Source of the DNA: RGIG3009 sp045630285
GTDB lineage: Bacteria > Bacillota > Clostridia > Oscillospirales > Acutalibacteraceae
Direction of reading: 5' to 3'
Assembly (NCBI GenBank): GCA_045630285.1
Contig: JAZQSX010000016.1
Location: 5,632 to 69,631, forward strand
DNA: 64,000 nucleotides
The position numbers and the translations under genes are program-made. The notes beneath the pieces were generated by a model. That model had not been told where the DNA came from. It saw nothing but the letters and a program-made list of their open reading frames with translations, and did not search any database. This document shows positions 1 to 8,568 of this stretch, piece by piece; within the stretch, counting starts at the first letter, position 1, and each line of letters begins with the position of its first letter.

Positions 1-923
1 AGCGCATCTATGACATACGGCAAGACCGCCATCAGGGTGGCTTGGTGCCGATCCAGGATGTTATTGCTTCCAACTATGAGATGTACAGCAAGCTAAACTC
101 TGCCGAGCGGGACCAGTACGTGGGTATTCCCACCGGCATCAGCACGCTGGATGAAATCACGACGGGCCTTAATCGCTCCGACTTGATTATTGTCGGCGCA
201 CGTCCCGGTATGGGTAAGACTAGCTTTGCGCTCAACGTGGCACGTAACGTGGCGGTGCTGCAGAATCGCCGTGTTGCCGTGTTCAATCTGGAAATGTCCC
301 GTGAGCAGATGGTCAACCGTTTTCTGTCGTCGGAAGCCCGTGTGTCCTCCAAAAAGTTGCGTACCGGCAACCTGACGCCGGACGAGTGGAGCCGTATGGC
401 GTACGCTTCGGGCGTACTGTGTAAGGCGCCGATCTATCTGGATGAGACCGCCAGCATCACAGTGCCGGAAATGAAGGCACGGTTGCGTCGTCTTAAGGAT
501 GTCGGTTTCGTGGTGATCGACTATTTGCAGTTGATGCATTCCGCCAAGCGCACGGATAACCGTGTGCAGGAGGTTTCGGAGATTACCCGTAGTCTGAAAA
601 TCATGGCGAAAGAGCTGAACGTGCCGGTTATGGTGTGTGCACAGCTCGCCCGTACCACGGAAAAACAGTCCAACCACCGTCCTGCATTGGCGGACCTGCG
701 TGAATCCGGCTCAATCGAGCAGGATGCCGATCAGGTGTTGTTCCTGTACCGTGATGAATACTATAAAAACGAGAAAGAGGATCCCTCCTCGGTGGAAGTC
801 GGTACGTCTGAGGTTATCGTCGCCAAAAACCGTCACGGTGAATTGGGTACGGTAAAATTGGCGTTCCAGGGCGAGTTTACGCAGTTTACGTCGCTGGAAA
901 TTCACCAGAACGAGGGCAGATAA
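1..923 (+). CDS. dnaB: Replicative DNA helicase DnaB, C-terminal part (5' truncated by window edge)
   Basis: The frame is open from base 3, so the start lies outside the window. About 306 residues of the RecA-like helicase domain are present. Visible motifs are the Walker A segment GARPGMGKTS, the Walker B/H2 segment VVIDYLQLM, the H3 region VMVCAQLARTTE and the SIEQDADQVLFLYRDEYY segment near the C-terminus. DnaB is the hexameric replication-fork helicase that unwinds DNA using ATP and receives primase. The N-terminal domain is missing only because of the cut. The next gene starts 5 bases after the stop, so tilS is probably co-transcribed. Family assignment is secure. Confidence 0.95.
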   Translation, partial: RIYDIRQDRHQGGLVPIQDVIASNYEMYSKLNSAERDQYVGIPTGISTLDEITTGLNRSDLIIVGARPGMGKTSFALNVARNVAVLQNRRVAVFNLEMSREQMVNRFLSSEARVSSKKLRTGNLTPDEWSRMAYASGVLCKAPIYLDETASITVPEMKARLRRLKDVGFVVIDYLQLMHSAKRTDNRVQEVSEITRSLKIMAKELNVPVMVCAQLARTTEKQSNHRPALADLRESGSIEQDADQVLFLYRDEYYKNEKEDPSSVEVGTSEVIVAKNRHGELGTVKLAFQGEFTQFTSLEIHQNEGR

Positions 924-928
924 GTACG

Positions 929-2317
929 ATGAAGGTTTACACGAAGGCTCTTGCCGCAATTCGGCGGGAGCAGATGCTTCCCGCCGGCACAGCAGTGGTG
1001 GTGGGTCTTTCCGGTGGTGCGGATTCGGTGGCACTGCTGCATCTGCTGCTGTCCTTGCGGGAGGAGCTTTCGTTGTCTGCGGTGGTGGCGGTACACGTCA
1101 ACCACGGCTTGCGTGGGAAAGAGGCACAGCGGGATCAGGCTTTTGTGGAATCGCTGTGTGCGCAGTGGAACGTGCCGCTGACAGTGTATTCCTGCGACGT
1201 GGCAGCGCATGCGGCGGAGCAGGGGATCGGCGTAGAGGAAGCGGGTCGTGCAGTGCGCTATGCGCAGTTTGAACAGGCGGCATCAGCGTTCCTGCAGTGC
1301 CGTATTGCGACGGCGCATACGGCGAGCGACAATGCAGAGACGTTGCTGCTGCATCTGTGCCGCGGCAGTGGCTTGCACGGACTTGCCGGGATCCCGCCGG
1401 TGAGGGGACCGGTGGTTCGCCCGCTGATCGATTGTACCCGTGAAGAGATTGAAGCCTATTGCGAGGAGCACGACTTGTCCTATGTGACGGACAGTACCAA
1501 TGCCGACCCGACGTACGCCCGCAACCGTATTCGCACGCTGGTGTTGCCGCAGCTCAAGGCGATCAATCCGCAAGCCGAGACGGCGATCGGGCGTGTGATC
1601 GCACGTGCCAGAGAATGGGATCGCAGCGTTACGGCGCAGGCTGAAGCCCTGCTGGAAGCAGCGACGGTAGAGACGTCCGTTTATCGGCGCTCGGTGCTGT
1701 GCGAGGCGGAGCCGACGGTGCTGGGAACGGCGCTGCGATGGATCCTAGGTGCCGGTGATGAGCAGCGTGGTAGTGAAGCACAGCTTCAGCAGGTCGCCGA
1801 GCTGCTGCATACCGGCGGCGTGACGATGATCTCACGGGGGCGGCGGCTGGTCGTTGAGGAGAATACGATGCGTATTGAGGACCCGACCGAAGCGGTGGGA
1901 CCGTTCTGTTTTGAGGCGGTACATCCCGGGGATTTCCTGCCGATTGGGGAGACGGTTTGGCAGTTACAACGGGTTACCCGTGCGGAATATGAACAAAAAC
2001 TGAATATTTCGAAAAAATTGTTTGCAAATGCATTGGATTATGGTAAGATAAATGGTGATTTGTGCGTTCGGCAGCGATTGCCGGGCGATGCATTTCATCC
2101 GGCGCACCGCAGCTGCGGAAAAACGCTGAAAAAGCTGTTTAATGAGGCGGCGCTTCCTGCGGTGGAGCGTGCGGCTGTCCCGATACTGTGCGACAGCGAA
2201 GGGATCGTAATGGTTGTCGGCTTCGGTTGCGACGAGCGTGTGCGTATTACCGAGGCAACCGCGGATGTTTTGTGCTTTGAAAAGACGGAGGATGTGTATT
2301 ATGGCGACGATGTTTGA
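929..2317 (+). CDS. tilS: tRNA(Ile)-lysidine synthase TilS
   Basis: 462 residues, the normal length for the long TilS form with a C-terminal substrate-binding domain. The N-terminal PP-loop motif SGGADS (about residues 29-34) identifies the N-type ATP pyrophosphatase, and HVNHGLRG and the DNAETLLLHL segment are also typical. The enzyme attaches lysine to C34 of the CAU-anticodon tRNA-Ile so that it reads AUA, and is usually essential. The C-terminal part carries the PGD...R..GKTLKKLF signature (residues about 385-405). The start is the ATG 5 bases after dnaB. Its 3' end overlaps hpt by 17 bases; tilS-hpt-ftsH is a classic Firmicute cluster. Confidence 0.95.
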   Translation: MKVYTKALAAIRREQMLPAGTAVVVGLSGGADSVALLHLLLSLREELSLSAVVAVHVNHGLRGKEAQRDQAFVESLCAQWNVPLTVYSCDVAAHAAEQGIGVEEAGRAVRYAQFEQAASAFLQCRIATAHTASDNAETLLLHLCRGSGLHGLAGIPPVRGPVVRPLIDCTREEIEAYCEEHDLSYVTDSTNADPTYARNRIRTLVLPQLKAINPQAETAIGRVIARAREWDRSVTAQAEALLEAATVETSVYRRSVLCEAEPTVLGTALRWILGAGDEQRGSEAQLQQVAELLHTGGVTMISRGRRLVVEENTMRIEDPTEAVGPFCFEAVHPGDFLPIGETVWQLQRVTRAEYEQKLNISKKLFANALDYGKINGDLCVRQRLPGDAFHPAHRSCGKTLKKLFNEAALPAVERAAVPILCDSEGIVMVVGFGCDERVRITEATADVLCFEKTEDVYYGDDV

Positions 2318-2858
2318 CGATATTGAAACCGTATTGTTTACTGAACAGCAAATTGCTGAGATCGTACAGAATATGGGACGGCAGATCAGCAAAGATTATG
2401 AAGGGAAAAACCTTGTGCTTGTCAGCGTCCTGAAGGGTTCGCTGATGTTTATGGCGGATCTGATGCGTGCGATCACCGTGCCGTGTACGATCGACTTTTT
2501 ATCGGTCTCCAGCTACGGTAGCGGGACCGCAACTTCGGGCGAGGTGCGGATCCTGAAGGATCTGGACGGTTCGCTGGAGGGCAAGGATCTGCTCATCGTT
2601 GAGGATATTCTCGATTCGGGTATGACGTTGTCGTATTTGCTGAAAACGCTTTCGGCACGCAATCCTGCCAGCATTCGGCTGTGCACGTTCGTAGACAAAC
2701 CGGAGCGTCGTCGGGTAGATATTCAGGCCGATTACGTGGGTGCCTCCGTGCCGGATGCGTTCATCGTTGGTTATGGCCTTGATTATGCGGAAAAGTATCG
2801 CAATGTTCCGTACATCGGCGTCTTAAAGCCGGAAATTTATACAAACAAGGAGGCGTGA
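2301..2858 (+). CDS. hpt: Hypoxanthine phosphoribosyltransferase
   Basis: 185 residues from the ATG at 2301 (MATMFDD), which lies inside the end of tilS; a second ATG at 2310 is also possible. The PRPP-binding motif LLIVEDILDSGMTL (about residues 97-110) and the early VLKGSLMF segment are those of Hpt/HprT. The enzyme salvages hypoxanthine and guanine to IMP and GMP in the cytosol. The 17-base overlap with tilS and the 7-base gap to ftsH indicate one transcript. Longer in-frame starts upstream exist but would lie deep inside tilS and add non-family sequence. Confidence 0.93.
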   Translation: MATMFDDIETVLFTEQQIAEIVQNMGRQISKDYEGKNLVLVSVLKGSLMFMADLMRAITVPCTIDFLSVSSYGSGTATSGEVRILKDLDGSLEGKDLLIVEDILDSGMTLSYLLKTLSARNPASIRLCTFVDKPERRRVDIQADYVGASVPDAFIVGYGLDYAEKYRNVPYIGVLKPEIYTNKEA

Positions 2859-2865
2859 GGGAGCC

Positions 2866-4791
2866 GTGGAATCTCGCAACAACAATTTTGGTAAAACACT
2901 GAGGACGATCGGTCTGTTCGTTGGTATTCCGTTGGTCATTGCCGTGATCTTCTGGATGTTCACCTCGGGACCGCAGTCGGATAAAGATAAGGTGTATTCC
3001 GATTATCTGGACTATTTCCGTAAAGGGCAGGTTGAATACTACGACCTGGACCTCGGCAACGGCGAAGTCGCTATCTTGCTGAAGGATGCGTACCGTGAAG
3101 ATGTCAACGGTGACGGAAAAAAGACGGAAAAGGACGTGCTGACCTATTCGGTGCCGAACGTCAGCTTGTTTTTGGAGGACGTCAAGGAATTCGACGATGC
3201 GGTGCGTCACGATCTGATTCCCGCTTCGCAGGTGTCTTCCTGGATCGTCAGTATGATTCCATCGCTGTTGATGATCGGTCTGTTCGTGGTGATGTGGATC
3301 ATGATGCGCCGCTCCCTCGGTGGTATGGAAGGCGGCAAGATGATGGGCTTTGGCAAAGCACACGTTAAGCAGCCGAACGAAGAGGGGCGTCGTACCACGT
3401 TTGACGACGTGGCAGGTGCTGATGAAGAAAAAGAAGAGCTGCAGGAGATCGTTGATTTCTTGCGTTCCCCCAAGCGTTTTAAGGAACTGGGCGCCCGTGT
3501 GCCGAAGGGCGTATTGCTCGTTGGCCCTCCCGGTACCGGTAAAACGTTGCTTGCCCGTGCGGTAGCCGGCGAAGCAGGCGTGCATTTCTTCTCGATCTCC
3601 GGTTCGGATTTTGTGGAAATGTACGTTGGTGTCGGTGCGTCCCGTGTGCGTGACTTGTTTGAGCAAGCTAAGAAGAATAACCCCTGTATCATTTTCATTG
3701 ACGAGATCGATGCGGTGGGCCGTCAGCGTGGTGCCGGTCTCGGCGGCGGTCACGATGAGCGTGAGCAGACCCTTAACCAGTTGCTGGTGGAGATGGACGG
3801 CTTTGCCGCTAACGAGGGCGTTATCATGATGGCGGCGACCAACCGTCCCGACATTCTTGACCCCGCTTTGATGCGTCCGGGACGTTTTGACCGTCAGATC
3901 GTGGTGAACTATCCCGATATGAAGGGCCGTGAGGCGATCCTGCGTGTCCACGCTAAGGGTAAGCCGCTCGCACCCGACGTGGAGCTGGCGGTTATCGCTA
4001 AATCGACGGTCGGCTTTACCGGTGCGGATCTGGAAAACTTGCTCAACGAATCGGCACTACTTGCCGCACGCCGTGGCTTGCACGCTGTGACGATGCGTGA
4101 GGTAGAGGAAGCAACGCTGAAGATCATCGTCGGTACGGAAAAGCGTAGCCACGTGATTTCGGAAAAAGACAAGCGCATTACCGCTTACCACGAGGCGGGT
4201 CACGCTATCGTGTCGTATTGCTGCCCGACGCAGGATCCCGTGCATCAGATCTCGGTGATCCCGCGCGGTATGGCGGCCGGCTTTACGATGAATCTGCCGG
4301 ATAACGATCATCAGCATCTTACCAAAAATCGGATGCTGGAGGATATTGAGGTGCTGCTTGGCGGCCGTGTGGCGGAGCAGCTGGTGATCGGTGATATTTC
4401 CACCGGCGCCTCCAACGATCTGGAACGTTCTACCGAGACGGCACGAAAAATGGTCACCAAATACGGTATGAGCGACAAGCTCGGCCCGGTGGTGTTTGGC
4501 GAGTCCGATTCCAACGAGGTGTTCCTCGGCCGTGACTTCGGACACACCCGCAACTATTCCGAAGAGGTCGCTGCGACGATCGACAGTGAAGTCAAAGCGA
4601 TCATCACCGGTGCTTACGACCGTACGACCAAGAAGCTGGAGGAGCATCGTGACAAGCTGGATCTGATCGCTCAGTATCTTATCGAGCACGAGAAGATGGA
4701 CGGCGAGCAGTTCGTGGCAGCGATGGAGGGTCGTGAGATCCCTGCCTACACCAACAGTTCGATGTTTTCCAAAACCGATAGCGCCGAGTAA
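2866..4791 (+). CDS. ftsH: ATP-dependent zinc metalloprotease FtsH
   Basis: 641 residues from GTG, preceded by GGAGGCGTGAGGG. Two N-terminal membrane segments (about residues 13-31 and 122-147) flank a short extracytoplasmic domain. The AAA module follows: Walker A GPPGTGKT (about residue 220), Walker B IIFIDEID, and the second region of homology NRPDILDPALMRPGRFDR. The peptidase zinc site HEAGH is at about residues 442-446. FtsH is a membrane-bound hexamer that degrades misfolded membrane proteins and regulators and affects sporulation in Firmicutes. It is the last gene of the tilS-hpt-ftsH unit, closed by the hairpin at 4801. Confidence 0.97.
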   Translation: MESRNNNFGKTLRTIGLFVGIPLVIAVIFWMFTSGPQSDKDKVYSDYLDYFRKGQVEYYDLDLGNGEVAILLKDAYREDVNGDGKKTEKDVLTYSVPNVSLFLEDVKEFDDAVRHDLIPASQVSSWIVSMIPSLLMIGLFVVMWIMMRRSLGGMEGGKMMGFGKAHVKQPNEEGRRTTFDDVAGADEEKEELQEIVDFLRSPKRFKELGARVPKGVLLVGPPGTGKTLLARAVAGEAGVHFFSISGSDFVEMYVGVGASRVRDLFEQAKKNNPCIIFIDEIDAVGRQRGAGLGGGHDEREQTLNQLLVEMDGFAANEGVIMMAATNRPDILDPALMRPGRFDRQIVVNYPDMKGREAILRVHAKGKPLAPDVELAVIAKSTVGFTGADLENLLNESALLAARRGLHAVTMREVEEATLKIIVGTEKRSHVISEKDKRITAYHEAGHAIVSYCCPTQDPVHQISVIPRGMAAGFTMNLPDNDHQHLTKNRMLEDIEVLLGGRVAEQLVIGDISTGASNDLERSTETARKMVTKYGMSDKLGPVVFGESDSNEVFLGRDFGHTRNYSEEVAATIDSEVKAIITGAYDRTTKKLEEHRDKLDLIAQYLIEHEKMDGEQFVAAMEGREIPAYTNSSMFSKTDSAE

Positions 4792-4800
4792 GTGAATAAC

Positions 4801-4842
4801 AACCGCCCCGACAGGATATTCCCTGTCGGGGCGGTTTTGTTT
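4801..4842. terminator. Intrinsic terminator after ftsH
   Basis: A 15-bp GC-rich stem (4801-4815 with 4822-4836) with a 6-base loop is followed by TTTTGTTT on the + strand. It lies between the convergent ftsH and phosphate transporter genes. The minus-strand tail is weaker (TTGTTATT), so it may also stop transcription from the other side. Confidence 0.88.
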
Positions 4843-4844
4843 GT

Positions 4845-5900
4845 CTAGGAGAAGAATAGCACAAGCAGTTTGGCGGAGACGTAGCCGATAAGACCGCAGC
4901 CGGGAAACGTGAGTACCCAAGTGAGAAGCATTTCCCGAACGATGCGAAGATTGACAGCAGACAAGCGTCGGGCGGCGCCTACACCCATAATAGCGGCGGT
5001 TTTGGTGTGCGTGGTGCTGACGGGAATACCAAGCAGCGAGGAAAGCAACAAACAAAGCGAGGCGGCAGTATCGGCGGCAAAGCCTTGATACGGTACCAAC
5101 CGTACCATATCCATACCCACGGATTTAATGATTTTGTATCCGCCGATCGATGTGCCGAAGGACATAATCAACGAGCAGAGCAGGATCATCCACAACGGTG
5201 GTGTTGCGAGAACGGTGGTCGCTCCGTCGGTGGATATGGTGACGCCAAGGAGCAGAACGCCCATGAATTTTTGCCCATCCTGCGCACCGTGCATAAAGGA
5301 CATAGCAGCCCCGCCGCAACGCTGTGCCCAACGAAAGTGAGCGACGCTTCGACAGCGATCGGTGTGATACAGCAGGTGTTCAAGAAGGCGGACGGCGGAA
5401 AAACCGACGATACAAGCGGGGACAGTCGATAAGATGAGCCCATAAATGACCTTGACCCATTCGCCGCCGTTGATACCGTCAAAGCCGCCCTGCAAAGCAA
5501 TAGCCGCACCGGACAGCCCGGCAATGAGAGCGTGACTTTCGCTGGTGGGGATGCCAAAGCGCCACGCCGCTACCGCCCAGAGAATAATGGACAGCAGTGC
5601 TGCACACAAGGCGAGTGAAGCGCCTTGCGGATCGCCACTGAAATTGACGATTCCCTGCATGGTGGCAGCTACGGAAACATTGATAAAGCTCATGCACAGC
5701 ACGCCGAGAAAGTTGAATACCGTGGCAAGGAGGATCGCCGAGCGGGGTGTCAACGCTCGGGTCGCCACGCAGGTGGCGATTGCATTGGGAGCATCGGTCC
5801 AACCGTTGACAAAGATCACACCGAGTGTCAGCAGTACGGTTAGAAAAAGAAAAGGGTCGCCGACGATTTGATGCATAAGCTGCGAAAAATCAAATGACAC
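4845..5900 (-). CDS. pit: PiT-family inorganic phosphate transporter
   Basis: 351 residues, very hydrophobic throughout with about 9-10 predicted membrane segments. The N-terminal repeat carries GWTDAPNAIAT and the C-terminal half carries GVTISTDG and PVSTTHTKTAAIMGVG, the paired PiT signatures (PF01384). These proteins carry phosphate with a cation across the cytoplasmic membrane at low affinity. Many Firmicute pit genes sit beside a PhoU-like DUF47 gene; none is present here. It stands alone, convergent with ftsH and divergent from the SpoIIQ-like gene. Confidence 0.92.
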   Translation of the reverse strand: MSFDFSQLMHQIVGDPFLFLTVLLTLGVIFVNGWTDAPNAIATCVATRALTPRSAILLATVFNFLGVLCMSFINVSVAATMQGIVNFSGDPQGASLALCAALLSIILWAVAAWRFGIPTSESHALIAGLSGAAIALQGGFDGINGGEWVKVIYGLILSTVPACIVGFSAVRLLEHLLYHTDRCRSVAHFRWAQRCGGAAMSFMHGAQDGQKFMGVLLLGVTISTDGATTVLATPPLWMILLCSLIMSFGTSIGGYKIIKSVGMDMVRLVPYQGFAADTAASLCLLLSSLLGIPVSTTHTKTAAIMGVGAARRLSAVNLRIVREMLLTWVLTFPGCGLIGYVSAKLLVLFFS

Positions 5901-6024
5901 GGCGACACCTCATCATCATTCCGATCGAGACAGCGATCAGCGATTAGTATAGCGGATACGGAGAAAAACAACAACGTTGCTATCGCTTTTTGAAATAATT
6001 TCGTCCAAATGGAACGCCAAGACT

Positions 6025-6053
6025 GCATAAAGAGTTTTGTGTGGTGAATACTA
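6025..6053 (+). promoter_or_regulatory. Candidate forespore (sigma-F/sigma-G) promoter for the SpoIIQ-like gene
   Basis: GCATA (6025-6029) matches the GHATR/GYATA -35 of forespore sigma factors in all five positions. AATACTA (6047-6053) matches the sigma-G -10 CATNHTA in six of seven, with the expected 17-bp spacer. Read as sigma-F, the -10 has one mismatch and the spacer is slightly short. No good sigma-A promoter was seen in this gap. It lies 31 bases before the ATG. Confidence 0.5.
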
Positions 6054-6083
6054 GCGATAAAGCGATGATAGGAGGTACACACA

Positions 6084-6812
6084 ATGAAGAATGATACAGA
6101 AATGATGAATGACGATATGCCGAAGAAATCAAGCGGCAAAGGCTTTTATATTGCACTGGCGGTGTGCTTGGTAGCGGTGTGCGGTGTGGGTGTTTCCAGC
6201 TTCGTCAGTGGTCTGACGAAGGACGTCCCGAAAACCGACGGCACCAAGACTACGCCGCAGCAGACATCGACGACGAGTGTTCATCAGGTCGTAATCCCGG
6301 CAACTGACGTAAAAGATGATCGTACCACGACAACGACGACGGTGCCGACGCAAACGCCGACGAGCACGGCACCGACTGAAGCTGAGCTGTTTGTCTTTCC
6401 CGCTACGAACCGCGTGCTTCTTGCTTTCTGCGATGACTTGGTCTATTCCGAAACGCTGGAGGAGTGGGGGACACACAACGGGATAGATTTCGCCGCCGAG
6501 CATGGCTCGAAGGTGAAGGCGACGGCAAACGGCACGGTGACGAGGATCTACCGTGATGCGCTGTGGGGTGATATCGTGGAGATCGATCACGGCGGCAAGG
6601 TGATTTCCCGCAGTTGTGGGGTCAAGGCAACCAATCTCAAGGTGGGGCAGAGCGTAAAAGCGGGCGAGGTTATCGGCACAGTTGAGACGATTCCTGCTGA
6701 GGTGCTGACGGAGTCGCATATTCATCTTGAGATCCTGGCTAATGATAAGTATGTGGATCCGCTGTTGCTTATTCGTGGTGAGCCGGTGATGGTTCAGCCG
6801 GCTGAAAAATAA
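6084..6812 (+). CDS. SpoIIQ-like M23 (LytM) peptidase-domain membrane protein
   Basis: 242 residues. One membrane segment (about residues 20-42) is followed by a Thr/Pro-rich linker (about 45-105) and a LytM domain. The zinc ligands are present: H131-x3-D135 in HNGIDF and H212-x-H214 in HIHLEI. The layout fits SpoIIQ, the forespore membrane protein that binds SpoIIIAH across the intermembrane space during engulfment. Bacillus SpoIIQ has lost a zinc ligand, whereas clostridial forms often keep all of them, as here. An AGGAGGT site lies at 6071-6077. The forespore-type promoter supports this role, but another membrane-bound M23 endopeptidase cannot be excluded. Confidence 0.75.
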   Translation: MKNDTEMMNDDMPKKSSGKGFYIALAVCLVAVCGVGVSSFVSGLTKDVPKTDGTKTTPQQTSTTSVHQVVIPATDVKDDRTTTTTTVPTQTPTSTAPTEAELFVFPATNRVLLAFCDDLVYSETLEEWGTHNGIDFAAEHGSKVKATANGTVTRIYRDALWGDIVEIDHGGKVISRSCGVKATNLKVGQSVKAGEVIGTVETIPAEVLTESHIHLEILANDKYVDPLLLIRGEPVMVQPAEK

Positions 6813-6860
6813 ATACCTGCCCTCGGAAACCGAGAAATCGGCACGGCAAGAAGGGCAAAC

Positions 6861-6892
6861 AAAAAGGCTGTGACTTGCGTCACAGCCTTTTT
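6861..6892. terminator. Bidirectional intrinsic terminator
   Basis: AAAAAGGCTGTGAC pairs with GTCACAGCCTTTTT around a TTGC loop. It sits between the convergent SpoIIQ-like gene and the short-chain dehydrogenase, and both strands end in a T-run, so it should serve both. Confidence 0.9.
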
Positions 6893-6895
6893 GGG

Positions 6896-7654
6896 TTATA
6901 CGGTGGTAAACTTCATGAGCAAACGGTTGGGAATCAACTTTGCCAGTACACGGTAGAGCTTGTAAAACCCACGGGGAGTATGCCAGCCCTTGCCGCGAAG
7001 CAGACGCTTGAGTGAGAGACGGGCTACGGCTTCGGGACGGCAGTAGGGGAGGGATTCAAAGGTTTTGGAGTTGCCCTTGACGTCGGCGACGTCAAGGAAC
7101 TCGGTTTCCATCGGCCCCGGGCAGACGGCCAGCACGTGAATGCCACGAGGGCGAAGCTCGGCACGCAGCGCTTGCGAAAAACTGCTGACGTACGCTTTGG
7201 TGGAGCAGTAGACCGCCATACGAGGAGTGGGGACGTAGGAGGCAATGGAGCTGACGTTGAGGATGCCGCTGCCGGCTGCCATGTACGGTAAGGTCAGCGA
7301 GGTGACGGCGGTCAGCGCCGCACAGTTGAGCTCCACCATACCGACCTGCTCGGCGGTGGGCATATCGGCAAAGTCGCCCAGCTTGCCGTAGCCAGCGTTA
7401 TTAATGAGCACTTTGACGGTCGCACCGCTGTCTGCCAACGCTTGGCGGTAAGTCTCCCGATCTTCATTCCGACACAGATCCAGCGCCAGCGAGCGGAAAA
7501 CTTTTCCTTCATATTCGGCGGCAATCGCTTCCAAACGCTCCCGACGGCGGGCGACGAGCCAGATTTCATCGATTTCCGGCAGCTGTGTTACGACTTGGCG
7601 GACGTATTCCTTACCCAGTCCCGACGAGGCGCCGGTGATAACGACGACGTTCAT
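6896..7654 (-). CDS. Short-chain dehydrogenase/reductase (SDR)
   Basis: 252 residues from the ATG at 7654, preceded on the minus strand by AAAGGAG at good spacing; the longer in-frame extension upstream lacks SDR homology. Classical SDR features are TGASSGLG (residues 8-15, NAD(P) binding), NNAGYG, the catalytic Ser in LNVSSIAS, and the catalytic YCSTK (Tyr-x3-Lys). PGPMETEF follows as the usual substrate-loop start. The substrate cannot be inferred. It resembles the DltE/YqjQ-type SDR family. It is a single-gene unit divergent from rlmB. Confidence 0.88.
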   Translation of the reverse strand: MNVVVITGASSGLGKEYVRQVVTQLPEIDEIWLVARRRERLEAIAAEYEGKVFRSLALDLCRNEDRETYRQALADSGATVKVLINNAGYGKLGDFADMPTAEQVGMVELNCAALTAVTSLTLPYMAAGSGILNVSSIASYVPTPRMAVYCSTKAYVSSFSQALRAELRPRGIHVLAVCPGPMETEFLDVADVKGNSKTFESLPYCRPEAVARLSLKRLLRGKGWHTPRGFYKLYRVLAKLIPNRLLMKFTTV

Positions 7655-7732
7655 ACGATCAACTCCTTTGTATCGAGTATGCCACAAAAGCGAAGAAATG
7701 TAAAGTTTTTTGTGAAACCGCAAAAATCGTTC

Positions 7733-7761
7733 TTCCCTTTTGCGTTTTTATATGGTATACT
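7733..7761 (+). promoter_or_regulatory. Candidate extended -10 promoter for rlmB
   Basis: TATACT (7756-7761) is preceded by TGG, giving an extended -10. The -35 is poor (TTCCCT, 17-bp spacer). It lies about 20 bases before the GTG start. Confidence 0.5.
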
Positions 7762-7781
7762 GACTTATTATAAGGAGAATT

Positions 7782-8564
7782 GTGAGGTTTTGGCGTATGC
7801 AGCAACCAATGCTCGAGGCGGAGGATCGCATTGTCGGGCGAAATGCTGTTATGGAAGCATTGCGTTCCGGGCGCGCACTGGATAGTGTGTGGATCGCCAG
7901 CGGTGACCGCAGCGGCAGTTTGAGTGCGATTCGTGCCAAGTGCAAAGACGCCGGTGTACCTGTGAAGGATGTGGATATCCGTAAGCTGGCGACGGTCGGC
8001 GGGAATAACCACCAGGGCGTGGTGGCGTTTGCCGCTTGCAAGGAATATGCCTCGTTGGAGGATATTTTTGCCAAAGCTGAAGAGGCCGGTGAGCCGCCCT
8101 TTATTCTGGTGTGCGACGGCCTTGAGGATGCTCACAATCTTGGGGCGGTGCTTCGCAGTGCGGAGGCTGCCGGATGCCACGGCGTTATCATTCCGAAGCG
8201 CCGCTCGGTGGGACTCAATGCAACGGTCGCCAAGACCTCTGCCGGTGCCGTGGAGTACGTTCCGGTCGTACGGGTCGCTAACCTTACCGAAACGCTTCGT
8301 CGGTTGAAAGAACGTGGCATTTGGGTGTACGGTCTGGATATGGACGGCAGTCCGTGGTGCCAGACTGATATGACCGGTGCGGTGGCGCTGGTCGTTGGCT
8401 CGGAAGGACATGGCATCAGCCGCCTGGTGCGGGAACAGTGCGATTGCGTTCTTTCGTTGCCGATGCGTGGTAACATCAATTCCTTGAACGCTTCCGTGGC
8501 TTGCGGGATCATCGTGTATGAAGTGACACGGCAGCGCTTGGGATTACAGTCTGTTATGGGGTGA
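7782..8564 (+). CDS. rlmB: TrmH-family 23S rRNA (guanosine-2'-O-)-methyltransferase RlmB
   Basis: 260 residues. The GTG at 7782 sits 4 bases after AAGGAG; the ATG at 7797 is an alternative but is 19 bases away. The N-terminal substrate-binding domain starts IVGRNAVMEAL. The SPOUT motifs follow: DGLEDAHNLGAVLRSAEA (motif 1), VVGSEGHGIS (motif 2) and LPMRGNINSLNASVA (motif 3), which form the knotted SAM site. RlmB methylates G2251 of 23S rRNA; a tRNA/rRNA relative of unknown site is possible. The next gene begins 4 bases later, so the two are co-transcribed. Confidence 0.9.
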   Translation: MRFWRMQQPMLEAEDRIVGRNAVMEALRSGRALDSVWIASGDRSGSLSAIRAKCKDAGVPVKDVDIRKLATVGGNNHQGVVAFAACKEYASLEDIFAKAEEAGEPPFILVCDGLEDAHNLGAVLRSAEAAGCHGVIIPKRRSVGLNATVAKTSAGAVEYVPVVRVANLTETLRRLKERGIWVYGLDMDGSPWCQTDMTGAVALVVGSEGHGISRLVREQCDCVLSLPMRGNINSLNASVACGIIVYEVTRQRLGLQSVMG

Positions 8565-8568
8565 GCGT

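Noticed and set aside
1..923. Replication origin near dnaB
   Set aside because: No DnaA-box cluster or AT-rich unwinding region was seen, and dnaB position alone does not indicate an origin.
2761..3951. A 396-codon open frame antisense to hpt/ftsH
   Set aside because: His/Thr-rich shadow frame across two certain genes.
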